Part shown: positions 1 to 13,125 of the stretch, piece after piece | How positions within the stretch are numbered: the stretch's first letter is position 1 | How the letters are laid out: the number at the start of each line of letters is the position of its first letter | DNA from: Notospermus geniculatus | Taxonomy: Eukaryota > Nemertea > Pilidiophora > Heteronemertea > Lineidae | Assembly: GCA_002633025.1 (NCBI GenBank) | Contig: NMRB01000260.1 | Location: 1,254 to 65,253 of the forward strand | DNA length: 64,000 bases | Direction of reading: 5' to 3' | Notes under the pieces: generated by a model | Databases searched by the model: none | Seen by the model: the letters and a program-made list of their open reading frames with translations, nothing else | What the model was told of the DNA's origin: nothing | Position numbers and translations under genes: made by a program

Positions 1-551
1 CAGTGTTTTCCCTGATTAAAAAACACGTGACGGCCCGTCACGTTTAGAATGCAAACGTCTGTGCCTGCGCCACGTTAAAAAATCTACGTAGTGGAACCGC
101 CACGCTTAAAATATCCACCGTCACGCAAAAAAAATCGGCCGACACGCATTCTGAGCACTCCCAACGCTTGTTTTCATACGGACGCAACAGAGGAAGATGG
201 TTGTTACACACCCCTTTCAACAACGGTAATGGATCGGTCCAATTATACTACCTTCACCACCCGTCTAGCATTATCTAGTTCATAAACTTGCCAACGAGAT
301 TTCATAGATGGCGCTCGGCTCATTGCGCGCGCTTCGGTCCGTCAAGAAAGTTAGTAGGCCTAGGCCTACTGCGTTGCGTTTTCGGGCACGGAAATGGCGT
401 CTTGCAGTGTTCTAGAATCAAAAATTTTCTACGCGACAGGGGGGGGCACCGCCCCTCGCTCACCCCCCCGCTCGGCGCTACGCGCCTCGGCTGCCGCGCT
501 TCGCGCGTCAGGCGACCGTCACGTTTCAACTAAATCCCAGGGAAAACACTG
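1..551. mobile_element. Non-autonomous DNA transposon with 14-bp terminal inverted repeats
   Basis: The window opens with CAGTGTTTTCCCTG and its exact reverse complement ends at 551. No transposase frame lies between. The interior has a GC-rich part (about 430-525) unlike the AT-rich flanks. A CAGTG start is common for hAT-type elements. The left target duplication cannot be seen because the element begins at base 1; the right flank is GTCTC. Short open frames inside are not convincing genes. Confidence 0.7.
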
Positions 552-1605
552 GTCTCAAAATGAGTAACAAGACTTGTTTCCTCACAGGAATAAACATGTG
601 AAATGTCATTTTATGACTACTTGGACATGAATTTAAATTTGTAAGTCATTTGTTGTAGAATCAATTAGCATCCTAATTAGTTCTGTCTGAAATCCTGATT
701 GGAAGTAAAAGTATAGTAAAGCCCATTGGGGACACCTCTCTCTCAAGTACATGTACCTCACAGTTGAGACCTCTTGACCTCTGTTATGAACCCGGGTAAG
801 GACAGTATTTGTCGGGCATCAATCTGTCTATCCACTGTAGGACTAGGAGTTTACAAACCTGACATGATTGGCTTGCTGCCTGTGATCTGCAGGGACCTTA
901 TTCATTGATCAGGAGCTGGATGTCACTTATATTTCAATAATTTTATCCGCGAGTGGCAGTGGGCTATGGTCCCCACTGTCCCACAGATTTAAGTGCAGGA
1001 CCAAGAAAAGCCTGTGCAGTGGCACAGATCTCAGCTTGTGTTGGGAAACACCATTGCAAGGATTGTCTCAACAAATCTGAAGTTTGCTTTTCTGCTCATA
1101 CCCATGTTGAAATAACCTCTTTGATAACCTGCCCTCATTCGGGTGAGAATCTCAAACTGTGATTGTCCCTCGACCACTGGGCATGTCCTCTCTTTTATTG
1201 GCTGCTATTGTCCAAGGTGAACTGAGATAATGTCCATGATTCCTTGTAGTAATAAGGTGAATTGAGGCTTCAAGAAATCAAGTGGGTTAGAAAAGAGCAA
1301 ATTGTTTGATATCTCCTCGTGGCTGGTTGGGGTCAATTCAGTGGTGCGTGCTGAAAGTGTCCAGGACTGGAAGAGTTCCATGAAATGGTTTACTGCGGGT
1401 CCTGTTGTTGAGGACTCTCTAAGTTCAGGAATGAAACGAGATCACTGAACTGTGTAAAGCCAAGTTTCAGCAATGAGATTTGGGATGGCTCACCATCTCT
1501 CAATTCGTCAAGTCCAAGAGTTCCAAGATTGAAAGATGACTTCCAATTCCATACCACACAACTAGATCACAGATGCGGATGACGCAGAGACAGTATTTGC
1601 TCTTG

Positions 1606-1935
1606 CTGCCATATTGCAGCTTAGTAGCTAAAGTCCTTGGTGCCATATTGCAGCTCAGCAGCTAAAGTCCTTGGTGCCATATCTCAGCTCAGCAGCTAAA
1701 GTCCTTGGTGCCGTATCTCAGCTCAGCAGCTGAAGTCCTTGGTGCCATATTGCAGCTCAGCAGCTGAAGTCCTTGGTGCCATATTGCAGTTCAGCAGCTG
1801 AAGTCCTCGGTGCCATATTCAGGTCAGCAGCTGAAGTCCTCGGTGCCATATTCAGGTCAGCAGCTGAAGTTCTTGGTGCCATATTGCAGCTTGGTGCCGT
1901 AACACAGCTCAGCAGCTGAATATTGCAGCTTGAAG
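1606..1935. repeat. Minisatellite, about 34-bp unit, roughly 9 copies
   Basis: Units combine AGCTCAGCAGCTGAAGTCC with TTGGTGCCATATTGC. Copies drift in the ATATTGC/ATATCTC part and two are shortened to about 29-30 bp. No coding frame is maintained. Confidence 0.85.
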
Positions 1936-4900
1936 CTAAAAGTTCCCTTCAACTCTTGATTAAAGCGATGTAGTCGCGAGAGTTGAAAATGAAATCTCGT
2001 TCAGCTATCGCGACCCGCGATAGCTCCCCATTGCTCGCGGGATTCTTGAAACTGATCTCAATGTAATTTCTAGCATCTTTGAATCATCAAATTACGGTTT
2101 TATATACACTAAAACGTTCAAGAAAAATCTTTTATTAATATTATTTCAATGAATTGGGGCGAAATAAATGTTTATCGCCGGGAAAATTTTAAAATCTCAC
2201 GGGGATTCCCCATGGGATTTCCCCGAGGAACTATCGATGTGCAGTAACTGCAGGGCTCGCGTACATCGCTTTAAATGCAGCACTGTGCCTGAGTGTTTGG
2301 TAAAATGATACTGAGCCACTTTACCAATCAATAAAGTTATTTCTTTCAAGGTAAAATCATAACCTCGGCTCGTTAAATGATTGACGATGTTTTCTAATTA
2401 AATTGAAGTTCAGCTTGGAATGCTTTCGTGTGGAACCTTTATATCATGTACCACATGTCAGTGTGAACTAATGGTTGTTGGTTTTGTGGTGAGGAGAATG
2501 AGATTTGATTGTTTAACCCATTTTGCTCTGGTGTTGTCATTTGACTTGGCCAGCAAGAAATGACCGCACACCTGAATATCAGGTTGAATTTAAACTCTGC
2601 CTAGTGTAGGTGGCGTCATGTTGTCAAATTTGTACACGTTTTGGTTGTGGTAGAGTTCTTACCGCTGAAAACCTCAAGAAGATCCTCTGTAAGACTATGG
2701 TTGGAGTTTACTTGGTGAAAGACGTTCCTTCATGTTCCACCATTACTAAAGTTGCCCCCAGAGTGCCAACTTATGGGAGAAATTTCTCATGTCAAGTCGT
2801 GATGTACTGGTAAGCTGATGTTAGAGCAGTGCTTCGCGTTCGAAATCTGCAGGAGCTCAATCAGTTGAGCTCCTCAAAGGCTTGAGGAGAGCTGTTCACA
2901 CTCGTGAAATTTGATGGTCAGTTACTTCAAGGATGCCGAGGAGCGCAGCAAACAATGGAGCTCCTTGGTGCAATTTTGCTGGTGCGCAGGGGCGTGAGCG
3001 TGATTGGGCCCATCTTACGTGAAGAACTGTTGGAGGTCCCAGGTTCTGAGAGAGACTACTCCACAGAGATGTAGGCCTTCAGCGAAGCCGGTGATCCTCT
3101 GACAAAACTTCAGTGACACCCACCTGGGGGTCATTGATCTGTTATTGACTTGGACAAGTGACATTCCTTTGATCTGACTTATTGATGGATTATAATTGAT
3201 CAATATTGCCATCTCAGCATGTGAATGCTTCACTTTGTCCTTTTATGCATGTGTCATGCAGGTTGTCGTTCTTGATCCGCCCAGATTCAATGATGTATCA
3301 GACAGGTGAAGGTTCCTCATTCTGGCTCACCATCAGTGCTGCCGTCTACACTAGGCCCTGACCGCAGGAGTTGGTAAGACTTGGTCTGACGTGCTGTACA
3401 TGTACCCCAGAGAATTTTGGATGCAGATTCCTGAAACTTTGATGATTTTCACAGTGTGGTGACTGTCTCTAAACTCTAAAATTGCCCGGGTTGATATAAA
3501 ATCCAGGTCAGACTGATTGGCAGAGTTTGCCTGACCTAAATCATGAATTCACCAATTACCTATCAATTATGATGTCGTTTTGTATTTGTTAGTTTGCATC
3601 TGATGAGGAAATGATTGTTTGTCGTGATTTACGATCAAGCTCGGACGATCAGAGTTTTAGATATTATAGTTGCGCTTTTTAACAGGCGAGCTCCATGATG
3701 CCATGGACATGGACATGTGGAGAGGAACTTATCATGAGATACCGGCACATTTGAAGCAAGATCTGAATACGATATTTTCACTTCCAGGCGAGATCAGAAA
3801 TCACAGGTGTGGTAGTGGATTGACATGCTGAACCTCCCCTTGCAGACACCTCTATCAGGAGGACACCTCTGAAATTAGGACACCAAATCTTACCTCTTTG
3901 ACGAGGACACAAGTTGCACAGCATTGAAGACAGTACTTCACTCTGCATCCTCAATGCTTGGTCAAATTTGTCATCATATTTTCTGAATACGACCAATAGG
4001 GGGGCATACATATATCTGAACCTGATTTTCCAAATCATGAAAACTTTGACCATAATGCAGCTTCATGTAGCATAAGTTGTGTTATGCCTAATCATTGTCC
4101 TGTGACAGAATTTGACTTGATTACATAACACGTGTGATCAACAGGTTGAGCAGTCCATGACGTCAGGATGACCCTCAGCTGCAGACCTGAAAAAATTGCT
4201 AAAATTCTAAACTTAAGTTCATGTGTTGCCTTTGTCCACCACGTGGGGAGAGACCTGTGCCGCCTTTGGTCTGCGTGGTATGTCTGGGCCTGTCCTTGGT
4301 GGAAAGGAGAACCCTGTAATATTATCAGGACCATTACATTTACAATGGCACAAGGTTTAGCAGACAATGAACACGAATGCTATGACAAAGTGACCAAAGA
4401 TCTTTTGAGGCCTATGTAGGAGAATAGAAAGTTTGTGATCAGAAAAGCTAATTGCTATTAAAGCAGGGAGTCAAATAAGAGGCCGCGTCAAGTACTAGCA
4501 GCCCCATTCAGTGTCATTCAGTTTGGTCCCTGAAAGCGACACGGCCCCGCCCTAGAGCACCGAATCTGTCTCGCAACCCGATTCCCATCATCTCTACAGG
4601 TCTGTTTTACAGCAGTGTCTGTGGATGTTTGTCAATACTCCCAAACAACTCCACTTCATTCATGTTTCATGCACAAAGTATCTAAACCTGAATATAGATT
4701 ACCAAATATGGTCAAACGCTGGCGCTGAACTTAACCAAGAACTCAGCAAACAATGTAGTCTAATGTCTGAGTTATTGGGGTATTATTCGATATTTTTACT
4801 GCACTCTGGACTGAACTGTTGAGGAGCGCTTTGATGTCATTTCTGGCTATTCTAGTATTCATTGAGAGGCAGTTGGGGGATTTAAAATGCAAAATGAATG

Positions 4901-5160
4901 CTTAGAGAATAACATATTGCCAATTTTAATTGTCAATTTGTGAGATTTTGGTGTCAAGTTTTAGGGAAAAGTGTCTGTGAATTGATCGTTATATGACCTG
5001 TTGGCAGTATTCGTGTCATCTGCCTGTCGTGCCAAGGCAATATTGATGATTACCAGAAAAAAACGTGCAAAAAACAATGACATCACAATCAATGTAACAT
5101 TTCCCATGTGAAAAAAAGAGTCTTCCTTCGAATGACATCTCTTTGCCATAGGGCATCATG

Positions 5161-5248
5161 AGGTAATCAGAGGTTCTTAGCGCTCACTCCCTTCGTCACC
5201 GCACTCACGCGGTGAAGGAGAGAGCAAGCATAACCACTGATTACCTAA
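5161..5248. repeat. Foldback element, GGTAATCAG...CTGATTACC family
   Basis: The ends are inverted copies (GAGGTAATCAGAGG and CCACTGATTACCT), with inner inverted blocks around GCGCTCACTCCC and GGAGAGAGCAAGC. Related copies occur at 9354-9451 and 31498-31583. About 90 bp, no coding capacity. Confidence 0.7.
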
Positions 5249-5321
5249 GGGCCCGTTTGCATAAAGGTGGAATAAACTCTACCTGGAATAAGCTTATTCC
5301 ATCGTTATGCATACGGGCCCA
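5249..5321. repeat. Short foldback element with GGGCCCGTTTGCATAA ends
   Basis: GGGCCCGTTTGCATAA at the left matches the inverse of ATGCATACGGGCCCA at the right, with an inner palindrome around ATAAGCTTAT. It directly abuts the preceding foldback. It resembles the GGGCCCGTATTCATAAA elements at 31996 and 43658. Confidence 0.65.
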
Positions 5322-6439
5322 GGAGTGTAGGGTGTGTTGTTGTACCACCGGTAACTAGCTCAGTAACTGACACTGTCAATTTCAGTGTCACCACAATTTT
5401 GGAGGTGATTTTGCCTAAATACGGCTACATACTGGTAGTCTCTCTTTATCCTCTTTATCATATGGGTAAGAAATGACAGAATGTCAGTGATATGTGGAGT
5501 GTGCAGCATCTGATACCTAATCAGGGGTACCCCCTGACTTCACTGCCACGTTGCACGCTATAACACTATTAGGATGCATTCCATACTCAATTGGTGTTAG
5601 CCATGTTTGCTAGCTGTGCAATGCACACATCCCCATGTGTTGTCGATTGTCTCGGTGTACGATCCACACCCCATCGCACCATCTCTACACTACTACTGCT
5701 CTTCAGTACATAATTTATGTCGGACCTGTTGAATTTTTATAGATTTTAGCAAAATATCATTATACTTACCGTGTAGTACCTCAGCGGTGTCAAACCAGAC
5801 TATAACATAGGTTTGCATAGGTTTACTATATTGATGAACACTTTATGTTAGACTCTACATTGGTAGCTTGCTGAAGTAATGTGTTAAATTCATTATAGAG
5901 TTTTTGGAGTGTTCGGTGTGAAATCGAGACTTTTGAGAGAGACTCTTCTCTTTCAACAGGTCCCCATCACTTCGGCTACATGTATATATTTAGCAGACTA
6001 CATCCACTGCACTTCTACCCAGTAAACCTGCATCAAGCCATTGGTTTTCGTCCATGTTGCAGCAGGTTGATGTGGTTTAGTATTGAATTAAGAGTTAACG
6101 CCTAATACAATGAGGAGGGACGGGGTGCCGTAATGGCACCACATGGCGTCGCTGTGAGCATTGTGACCAAAATTTCTTTTTTTCTAATACCTGAATGCCT
6201 GAGAAAACCTCTGCTGTCTAAAGCCTAGTTCACTGACTTCGACGCAAGACCATCGGCGTCTGACGCGCGATCAAATCTTGACGCCGACTTCGCGGAATTG
6301 ATCCATAGTACTTTTGCGACGGCGACCCGTTACGAAATGACTCTTGAAAGTAATTACAGCCTCGCGATTGGACGCCGACCGAATCACACGACGGGGTCGG
6401 CGTCGCCGGCGATGGTCGTGGATCGAAGTATGAATAATT

Positions 6440-6960
6440 AGGCTTAAGATGGGTTCCCCCTCCATCATCATATGGATCTGACCGGGATCGAATGCAGGAC
6501 CTTGATGACAGGTGCCGATGTTTGCATAAACCAGAGTGCCTGGAGTAAAACTGTACTGTCAAAGAGTCACCCTCTCTATCTCATGAAGAACGGATCCACT
6601 GACCGGATCGAACGCGGAACCTTGATAACCAGTGCCGATGTTTGCACAAAACCGAGTGCCTCGGAAAACCTGCACTCTCAAAGCGAGTCACCCTGACCCT
6701 GTATTACATGACGAAGAGGGAATCTGCCCAGGATTGAATACAGGACCTTGGTAGCAGGTGTTGATGTTTGCACTCAATCAGAGTGCCTGGAGAAAACCTC
6801 CGCTGTCAAAGCGAGTCGTCCTCTCTATCTCAGTGATAAACTGCAGCTCTGACCAATCGAACCCACAATCTAGTGTGCCCGACTCTAAAATCCCGTACCA
6901 TTCGGTTGTTGACCTGCCGCAGTCTTCAAAGCCCCATCTCTCTGTGATTCCATGCCTCAT
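6440..6960 (-). repeat. Tandem cluster of tRNA-related SINE-like units
   Basis: About four diverged copies of a roughly 120-bp unit. Each carries GACCGGGATCGAATGC (an inverted B-box-like T-arm), GGTGCCGATGTTTGCA and GAGTGCCTGGAGAAAAC, followed by CCCTCTCTATCTCATGA. Read on the minus strand the order fits a tRNA-derived SINE head and body. A related single copy is at 25300-25455. Confidence 0.6.
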
Positions 6961-7255
6961 CCAGCTAATTATTCCACCATAATTATCCCTGATAACCACA
7001 AATGGTATCATCAAAGTTAGAATTTGTTTACATTTGTCCTGATTTTGTCTGAACTTCTGACATCATATTGTGGTGTTTGGATGTGCTATGAAAAATGTCG
7101 CCATTATCCTTCGTGGATTACTAGTAATTTATCTGCGGGGCATGCCGCCTCCCATGCCGAAAATTCACTTCGCTCGCCATGGCCTGCATCCTACATATCA
7201 CCCAACAGATGGGAGGACTGTCTTCTTGATATCAAGAGAGGAGCCCTTGGCGAGG

Positions 7256-7633
7256 AGCCTTGATAGCCGAGTGGTTATCACTTGGGCTCAGCAAGCGGCA
7301 GGTCCTGGGTTCATTGAATCCAGCCCAGGCCATATGGGATTTCATTCCCGACTCTTCACGTCCGTTGCATGGGATAGTAAGCCGTGGTGCGTTGTACCTT
7401 ATTTCTTTGCGAGGGCAAGTAAAAGACTCCATCCAAGTGAGGAACATGAGTAGCTTGAGATGGCCTCATCCATACTTACCACCTGGCGTCGGCCCTGATG
7501 GAAAAATACCAGGAGACAACTTTGCTCACACAGTCAATGTCAAATCATTTTGCCCTGACAAGCATTCCTATCACTCCTAGTCCTACTCTCGCTGGATGGA
7601 GTTAAGTTCGAAGGACGAAGTGACTGTGGGCCT
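7256..7633 (+). mobile_element. tRNA-derived SINE-like element
   Basis: The start resembles a tRNA with a type-II arm: TAGCCGAGTGGTTATCAC (A-box-like), then GGGTTCATTGAATCC (B-box-like) about 45 bp later. The body holds CATGAGTAGCTTGAGATGG, which recurs at 59790-60045. The 3' module, GACGAAGTGACTGTGGGCC, recurs inverted near 29203 and in part near 14870. Open frames across it are incidental. Confidence 0.55.
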
Positions 7634-7905
7634 TGATGTGTAAAGATGATGTCTAACCAGCACAACTCTTTCATTACTCCTTCTCAACAAACAGGAGGAT
7701 CATATCATTGATGTTTGTCTGGTGATGGACCAGATCTATGCATTAATCATGCACCCCTGTTAAATCATGTATCATTGTCATGGTGAACTGGTCGTGCTTG
7801 TACTGTGGTCCTCGATGGGTCACGTCAGGCAATGCTATTACTAAATTGTCAGTCATCACAAATCACTGATTGGCCAGGCCAGGCTCTCTACAAGTCTAAC
7901 CTCCT

Positions 7906-8200
7906 GGTCAAGGTTAATGAAAGGTCACTTCCACTGGCAGTCCATGCTGGTCAAGGTCACTGATGGCAGTCCATGCTGGTCAAGGTCACTGATGGCAGTC
8001 GATCAATGCTGGTCAAGGTCACTGATGGCAGTCCATGCTGGTGTCAAGGTCACTGATGGCAGTCGATCGATGCTGGTCAAGGTTATAGCACTAGGCCACT
8101 TCTACTGGCAGTCCATGCTGGTCAAGGTCAGTGGTGGCAGTCAATGCTGGTCAAGGTCACTCACTAAAAGGCCAAGTTCTATTGGCAGTCCATGCTGGCC
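7906..8200. repeat. Minisatellite, about 29-bp unit with TCAAGGTCA
   Basis: Around ten units built on TGGTCAAGGTCACTGATGGC and AGTCCATGC. Almost every unit holds TCAAGGTCA, the extended half-site known to bind NR5A/ERR nuclear receptors. The unit length varies, with insertions of CGATCGATG and CCACTTCTACTGG. The open frame through it is a by-product of the repeat. Confidence 0.85.
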
Positions 8201-9353
8201 ACTTCACTGTTGGGCCAATACTGGCGGCACAGCCTTTGTGATGGTGTGACAACAGGTGTGGAATCAATCTTGTTCATTGTCTCCATATAAATAATTCAGT
8301 GACCAATATTGATCCTCAGAGAGATGTTATATGGTATGGAGGTCGTTGAACCTCATTGACTGGAGAAGTATCCAGTGGAGGACCTTGTTGATGGTGTGCT
8401 CAATCAAGGTCATCCTTCAATTCAAGGTCACCAGTCCTCAGTGACAGGGTTCAAGGTCATTTGAATTCTGTTGGAGACTGTGATCGACTGTGTGTTGGGA
8501 CAGCCTAGTGGGAAGGCCTACAAGGTCATGTCTCAGGTCTATAACGTGACCTACATTTTGTTCTGAATTTGGATGATTAGTCTTGGAAAAATCCCACTGG
8601 AGCTACCATGGCTACTGTGGATGAATCCTAAATGATCACGCCACTCTTGTCCCGATGCATCAAGTCATGGCAATGATGTAGCTCATTATTTCAACACTAC
8701 ATCTCATTCTCGCTTCCCTCTACCTGTGTTTAATTGGTTGTACATGTATAGCCTCCATTTACTTACTAATACTAACACAACACACCACAATATGTGCAGA
8801 GAAAATGGAGAAGTTCTCATCGACCTGGGCCGATGACGTGAAGTGAAATACTTGGAACATTTCAAGAGTCCATTAGACTTTGAAATTTTTGGCAGCATGC
8901 AGTTAACTATTCTATGCATGCAATTGTACCATAGCTGTGTAAATTTTTAAGTCTATTGAGAGATCTTTATTCATGTATGCACAATTGGAACATTTGAAAC
9001 AAGGAAATCAATTACAGGAAGCAATTTAGAATGTTGAAGTATTCGGTGCACCTCGAGAGGCTGTAATTGCTCCAATCATGAAGCCTTCGGTTGCTGGTTT
9101 TACACGTAGTCAATGTCAAATTGGTCAAGTCATACCACGAAAATGTCTGTTTGGACGTCTAGATTGAATATCTCGCCATTTACGGCCATTTCCTGCTGGT
9201 GATATTTTATGGCCAATAGCTGTCATTTATGACTCTTTATGAATGAAAATTTATAATCACTGTACCATAAAATGATAACACGTGTTTGCCTGTAAATGGT
9301 ACTACCATTTACTACTGTACTTTGTTCATGTTGACCATTTCTGGACATCCTGA

Positions 9354-9451
9354 GATAATGAGCTGTTTTCTGTGCTTGCTCCCTCCATCACTACACCTAT
9401 ATGTGTTTATATGCCGTGACAGAGGGAGCGAGCATTACCCCTGATTACCTC
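9354..9451. repeat. Foldback element, second copy of the 5161 family
   Basis: Starts TGAGATAATGAG and ends CCCCTGATTACCTCA. The inner arms TGTGCTTGCTCCCTCC and GGAGGG-like GAGGGAGCGAGCA pair. No coding capacity. Confidence 0.65.
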
Positions 9452-10483
9452 AGTTTGATTTTTCTGACTAAATCCTTCCAATTTGTGACAGCCATGAACA
9501 AGACACTTCATTCTACTGTCTGTTGACCCACCCTAACCGAGTGCTGTCATGCAAACCCTTGCCCACAGTTGATCAAATAGGCCTGGGCAGACATACCCCT
9601 GGGGATCCTCGGAAGTAATTTGGACTTACTGGGTGGAAAATTGTAGGAAGTAATTTGTTAGAAAAGCCAAGAGCTTTGCTCAAGTCAACGAGACATATTA
9701 TGGAATGTTCAGGCCCACAAGGTCTCTTATCGGCCTTGAAGAATCAAGGGGTCGTAATAAAGGGTAGTCACTGTCATTGACCCGTTGCACTCCTTGCCTG
9801 TAATTGCTACTCAGACCCCTAATAGAAGTGCACCCATATTGACGTAGGTTCACCATATTTGCCACTAAGGTATCCCTCGATACTCTTCAGTCTTGTAGGG
9901 GTCATCTGTGTGGCATTCTGTTGACTCCCGTGGTACAGGGTATTCCATCCCTTGAAATCTCTCTTGGGTCACCATATTCACCCATGGTAGCCGACGCCAT
10001 AACGCACCATTGCACTCAAGACGTGATTCCCGATTTCCCACCCGTACCCTGGTATAGCAACTTTATTACTCAAGTCTGCTGTGTAAACTCAAATATTAGC
10101 CTACCAGCCATATTCTCAGTAAGTATGGCGCACATACAAGCTAGGCTACCTGTTCACATCATAAAAAGTCCAGACTATCATAGAACTCCATGTACAAGTT
10201 TGGCCTATCAGCTAACCCTAAAGATTCTTCTATCAGCTCCCCGTTGTCTTGTGTAGGTGTGTGCCTGCAATATCGGCCTGGAATACCACTCATTGAGTTG
10301 GAGCATTATCAGTGCAAGCAGGAGTCTGTTGATAACCACATTGTTTTAAACCGGGTTATCGTCCAAATCATGACTACCATATCCAGTTTGACTTATCATG
10401 CAGATATTGATGGGTAGAACATTCTTATAGTTGCTGTGAAAGAGGAAGTCTTGTTCGCTGATTTAATGCTTGAACTCGTAGAT

Positions 10484-10776
10484 ACCAGCTCCACATGTAC
10501 AGCTGACCTTGCATACCAAGCTTAGATTCACCATACCAGGTCCACATGTACAGCTGACCTTGCATACCAAGCTTAGATTCACCATACGAGGTCCACATTA
10601 CAGCTGACCTCGCATACCAAGCCTGGATTCACCATACCAGGTCCACATGTACAGGTGACCTCGCATACCAAACCTAGATTCACCATACCAGGTCCACATG
10701 TACAGCTGACCTCGCATACCAAGCTTAGATTCACCATACCAGGTCCACACGTACAGCTAACTTCTCATACCAAGCC
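10484..10776. repeat. Minisatellite, about 51-bp unit, nearly six copies
   Basis: Units consist of ACCAGGTCCACATGTACAGC, TGACCTCGCATACCAAGC and TTAGATTCACCAT. The array ends inside ...CATACCAAGCC. Copies are over 90% alike by eye, so the array is young. Confidence 0.9.
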
Positions 10777-11769
10777 CCGGCCAGACTTGGTAGAAATAAC
10801 CTGACAGTGACAAATTTGGGTTTTTTACACACACCAAAACATGAATAGACCCTATGTAGGCCCGTTGACTTCGGTACACGAATATCGATCAGTTGATGTA
10901 GGTCACAATCAATGAAAGATCTTGCTTAATGGGATGTGATTGTGTTTATATAATAGACAATTGATGAGTGCTTGAATGAAACCTACAGGCCACAGACACA
11001 CATGAACTTTATGATTTGGCATTTTTCCTATTTTTCCTTGTCTGCATATGGTTTCACCCGTCCCAAATACCACATTCCTTGCGTTGGACAAAGGGTTTTG
11101 GGTCTCGAATTCCAATCATATCAATAGTAGTGACTTGTGGGGATGGACCCCTTCCTAAACCTTACAGTGGAATGACTGCTGTATAAAAATAGAATAGGGC
11201 ATGGCAATCCAAAAATATGCCCAAGTCCTCAAATAACACATTGCGATCGTTTAATACGCGATTAACTTTCACAATTATTGATTGATTTTGATTGGTTCAT
11301 CCAAGTTGATTGATCTTGGTCCGTGACGCGGACCTGAAGAAAGTTGATAAGTTATCTCTTGCCGATCGAACGGTTGATTGGCCAAAGGCCATGGCTGTTG
11401 CCGACAAGAGTTGGTGTTAATTCATGCCATGTTTCTCCCAGGTGGGCTGACGATGAATGTTTCGTTAGCAAGCATGCAGAGAAGCTCAGGCGCGAGTTGC
11501 TGGAGTTTGCACGGAGCTGAACAACATCGTCAGATATATACATGCACACACATAAAGGCCTACACCAAAATTGCAGTTAGAAGGCCACAGAATCTGGCTC
11601 TGCTGCTGGGATCTAGCTCCTCCAACATTGTCATACCGGTATCAAAAGCATCAATGTCAGGACTTTAATTCAAAATATCAACAGCCTGCTGTGTGGTCAG
11701 CAATGCTGACCATCACCAACAGGAGTAGCTGGAGAGCCAACATGCACGTGAAAACTACGTAGAGCTTCC

Positions 11770-11938
11770 ACTACATTGGATTCCGCCATGGTTTGCGGCG
11801 AGCGGTGAGGTTTTCACAGGGTTTTGGTGATAATCCTTCGATTGTTTAACAACACATGGCCTTTTGATTATCCCAAAGCCCGTGAAAACTGCTCCGCTCG
11901 CCGCAAACCACGCCGGAACCCGCTGTAGTGGAAATGGG
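11770..11938. repeat. Foldback element, CCGCAAACCACG family
   Basis: The left arm (CCACTACATTGGATTCCG, then TGGTTTGCGGCGAGCGG and GGTTTTCACAGGG) is inverted in the right arm (CGTGAAAACTGC, CGCTCGCCGCAAACCACG, CTGTAGTGG). Related elements are at 22005-22412 and 26787-26957. Confidence 0.75.
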
Positions 11939-12489
11939 CAATGATGGGCCTGAATGATTAGAAAAACTTGCTCATGATTTGTCGAGATTTGTTTTGGTGT
12001 CTGCTCAGGAAACGATGAACTCGACCATTTGGTTTAATTACGACGGAGGAATGGAGATATTATGTAGAATTAGATGAAAATTTATATCATTTGTCTCAAT
12101 ATTGTACCATTTAATTTGATAATGAATGCTCGTTTTGATTGTTAAGTACATTATGTTATCTTTTCAAATGGTTGTTGATAATCTTTTCGAAAATACTCGT
12201 TTTTGAACTGGGGCAAACCACCTCTCATAAGGCCGATTTACCCTACAGAATTTTCACTGTGCTCGGTCCGGACAGAACAGGGTTCAGTACAGTTGCCGTA
12301 TGTAAACAGTCAGCTTGTCCCGGCACCAAATGGCAGTGTAAGGTCTGTCCTGCTTGACTTTCAAGAAGGGGTCGGTCCGGGCCGAGCTCGGCATGCTTCA
12401 ACCGGCCTAGTGTAAAAAAGGGCTTTAGTCATAGCATTGACACACTTGATGAGGAACAGCTTGTAAAGATATGCTTTTCCAGAGATGGA

Positions 12490-12590
12490 CCCTTACTCCA
12501 CCTGAACACAGGCTCCGAACAACAATCTTACTCCACCTGAATACACACTCCACACAACAATCTTCTCCACCTGAATACACACTCCAAACA
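12490..12590. repeat. Short tandem repeat, about 33-35 bp, three copies
   Basis: Three units of CTCCACCTGAATACACACTC and CAAACAACAATCTTA. No coding meaning seen. Confidence 0.75.
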
Positions 12591-12856
12591 GCCATCGCTA
12601 CATTCCTTCACAAGTCTGAGCCTTGATGAACAGACTTACCAATCTACAGTGCCAGAGAAAACAACATTTTTATTGCAGACATCCGTGATGAGGGTTCCTT
12701 GTATTTTCTTTCACAAACATGTTCATGAAAGCTGATCCCAGACTTGTTAAAAGTACAATCAACAACAAATATGATGATTTCAGTACCTGAAACTGAAACT
12801 AATGCAAGGAAAGATTCATAAAAGTGTAACCAAAGGAAGCAATTGTTTTGCTTCTG

Positions 12857-13125
12857 ATCCAAGATGGCTGCCATTCATCCAAGATGGCTGCCACTCATCC
12901 AAGATGGCTGCCGCTCATCCAAGATGGCTGCCACTCATCCAAGATGGCTGCAGCTCATTCGAGATGGCTGCCACTCATCCAAGATGGCTGCCGCTCATCC
13001 AACATGGCTGCCACTCATCCAAGATGGCTGCCACTCGTCCAACATGGCTGCCGCTGGTCCAACATGGCTGCCGCTGGTCCAACATGGCTGCCGCACATCC
13101 AACATGGCTGCCAATCATCCAACAA
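12857..13125. repeat. 20-bp minisatellite, 13 copies, next to the first visible filamin exon
   Basis: Thirteen units with an exact 20-bp period (first core at 12861, last at 13101): AAGATGGCTGCC plus an 8-bp spacer such as GCTCATCC. Three overlapping frames stay open only because of the repeat. AAGATGGCTGC is close to the YY1 recognition sequence AAGATGGCGGC. The array ends about 100 bp before the exon acceptor at 13228. Confidence 0.92.

Noticed and set aside
7917-8249. Open frame of 110 codons
   Set aside because: Lies in the 29-bp minisatellite; sequence is repeat-derived.
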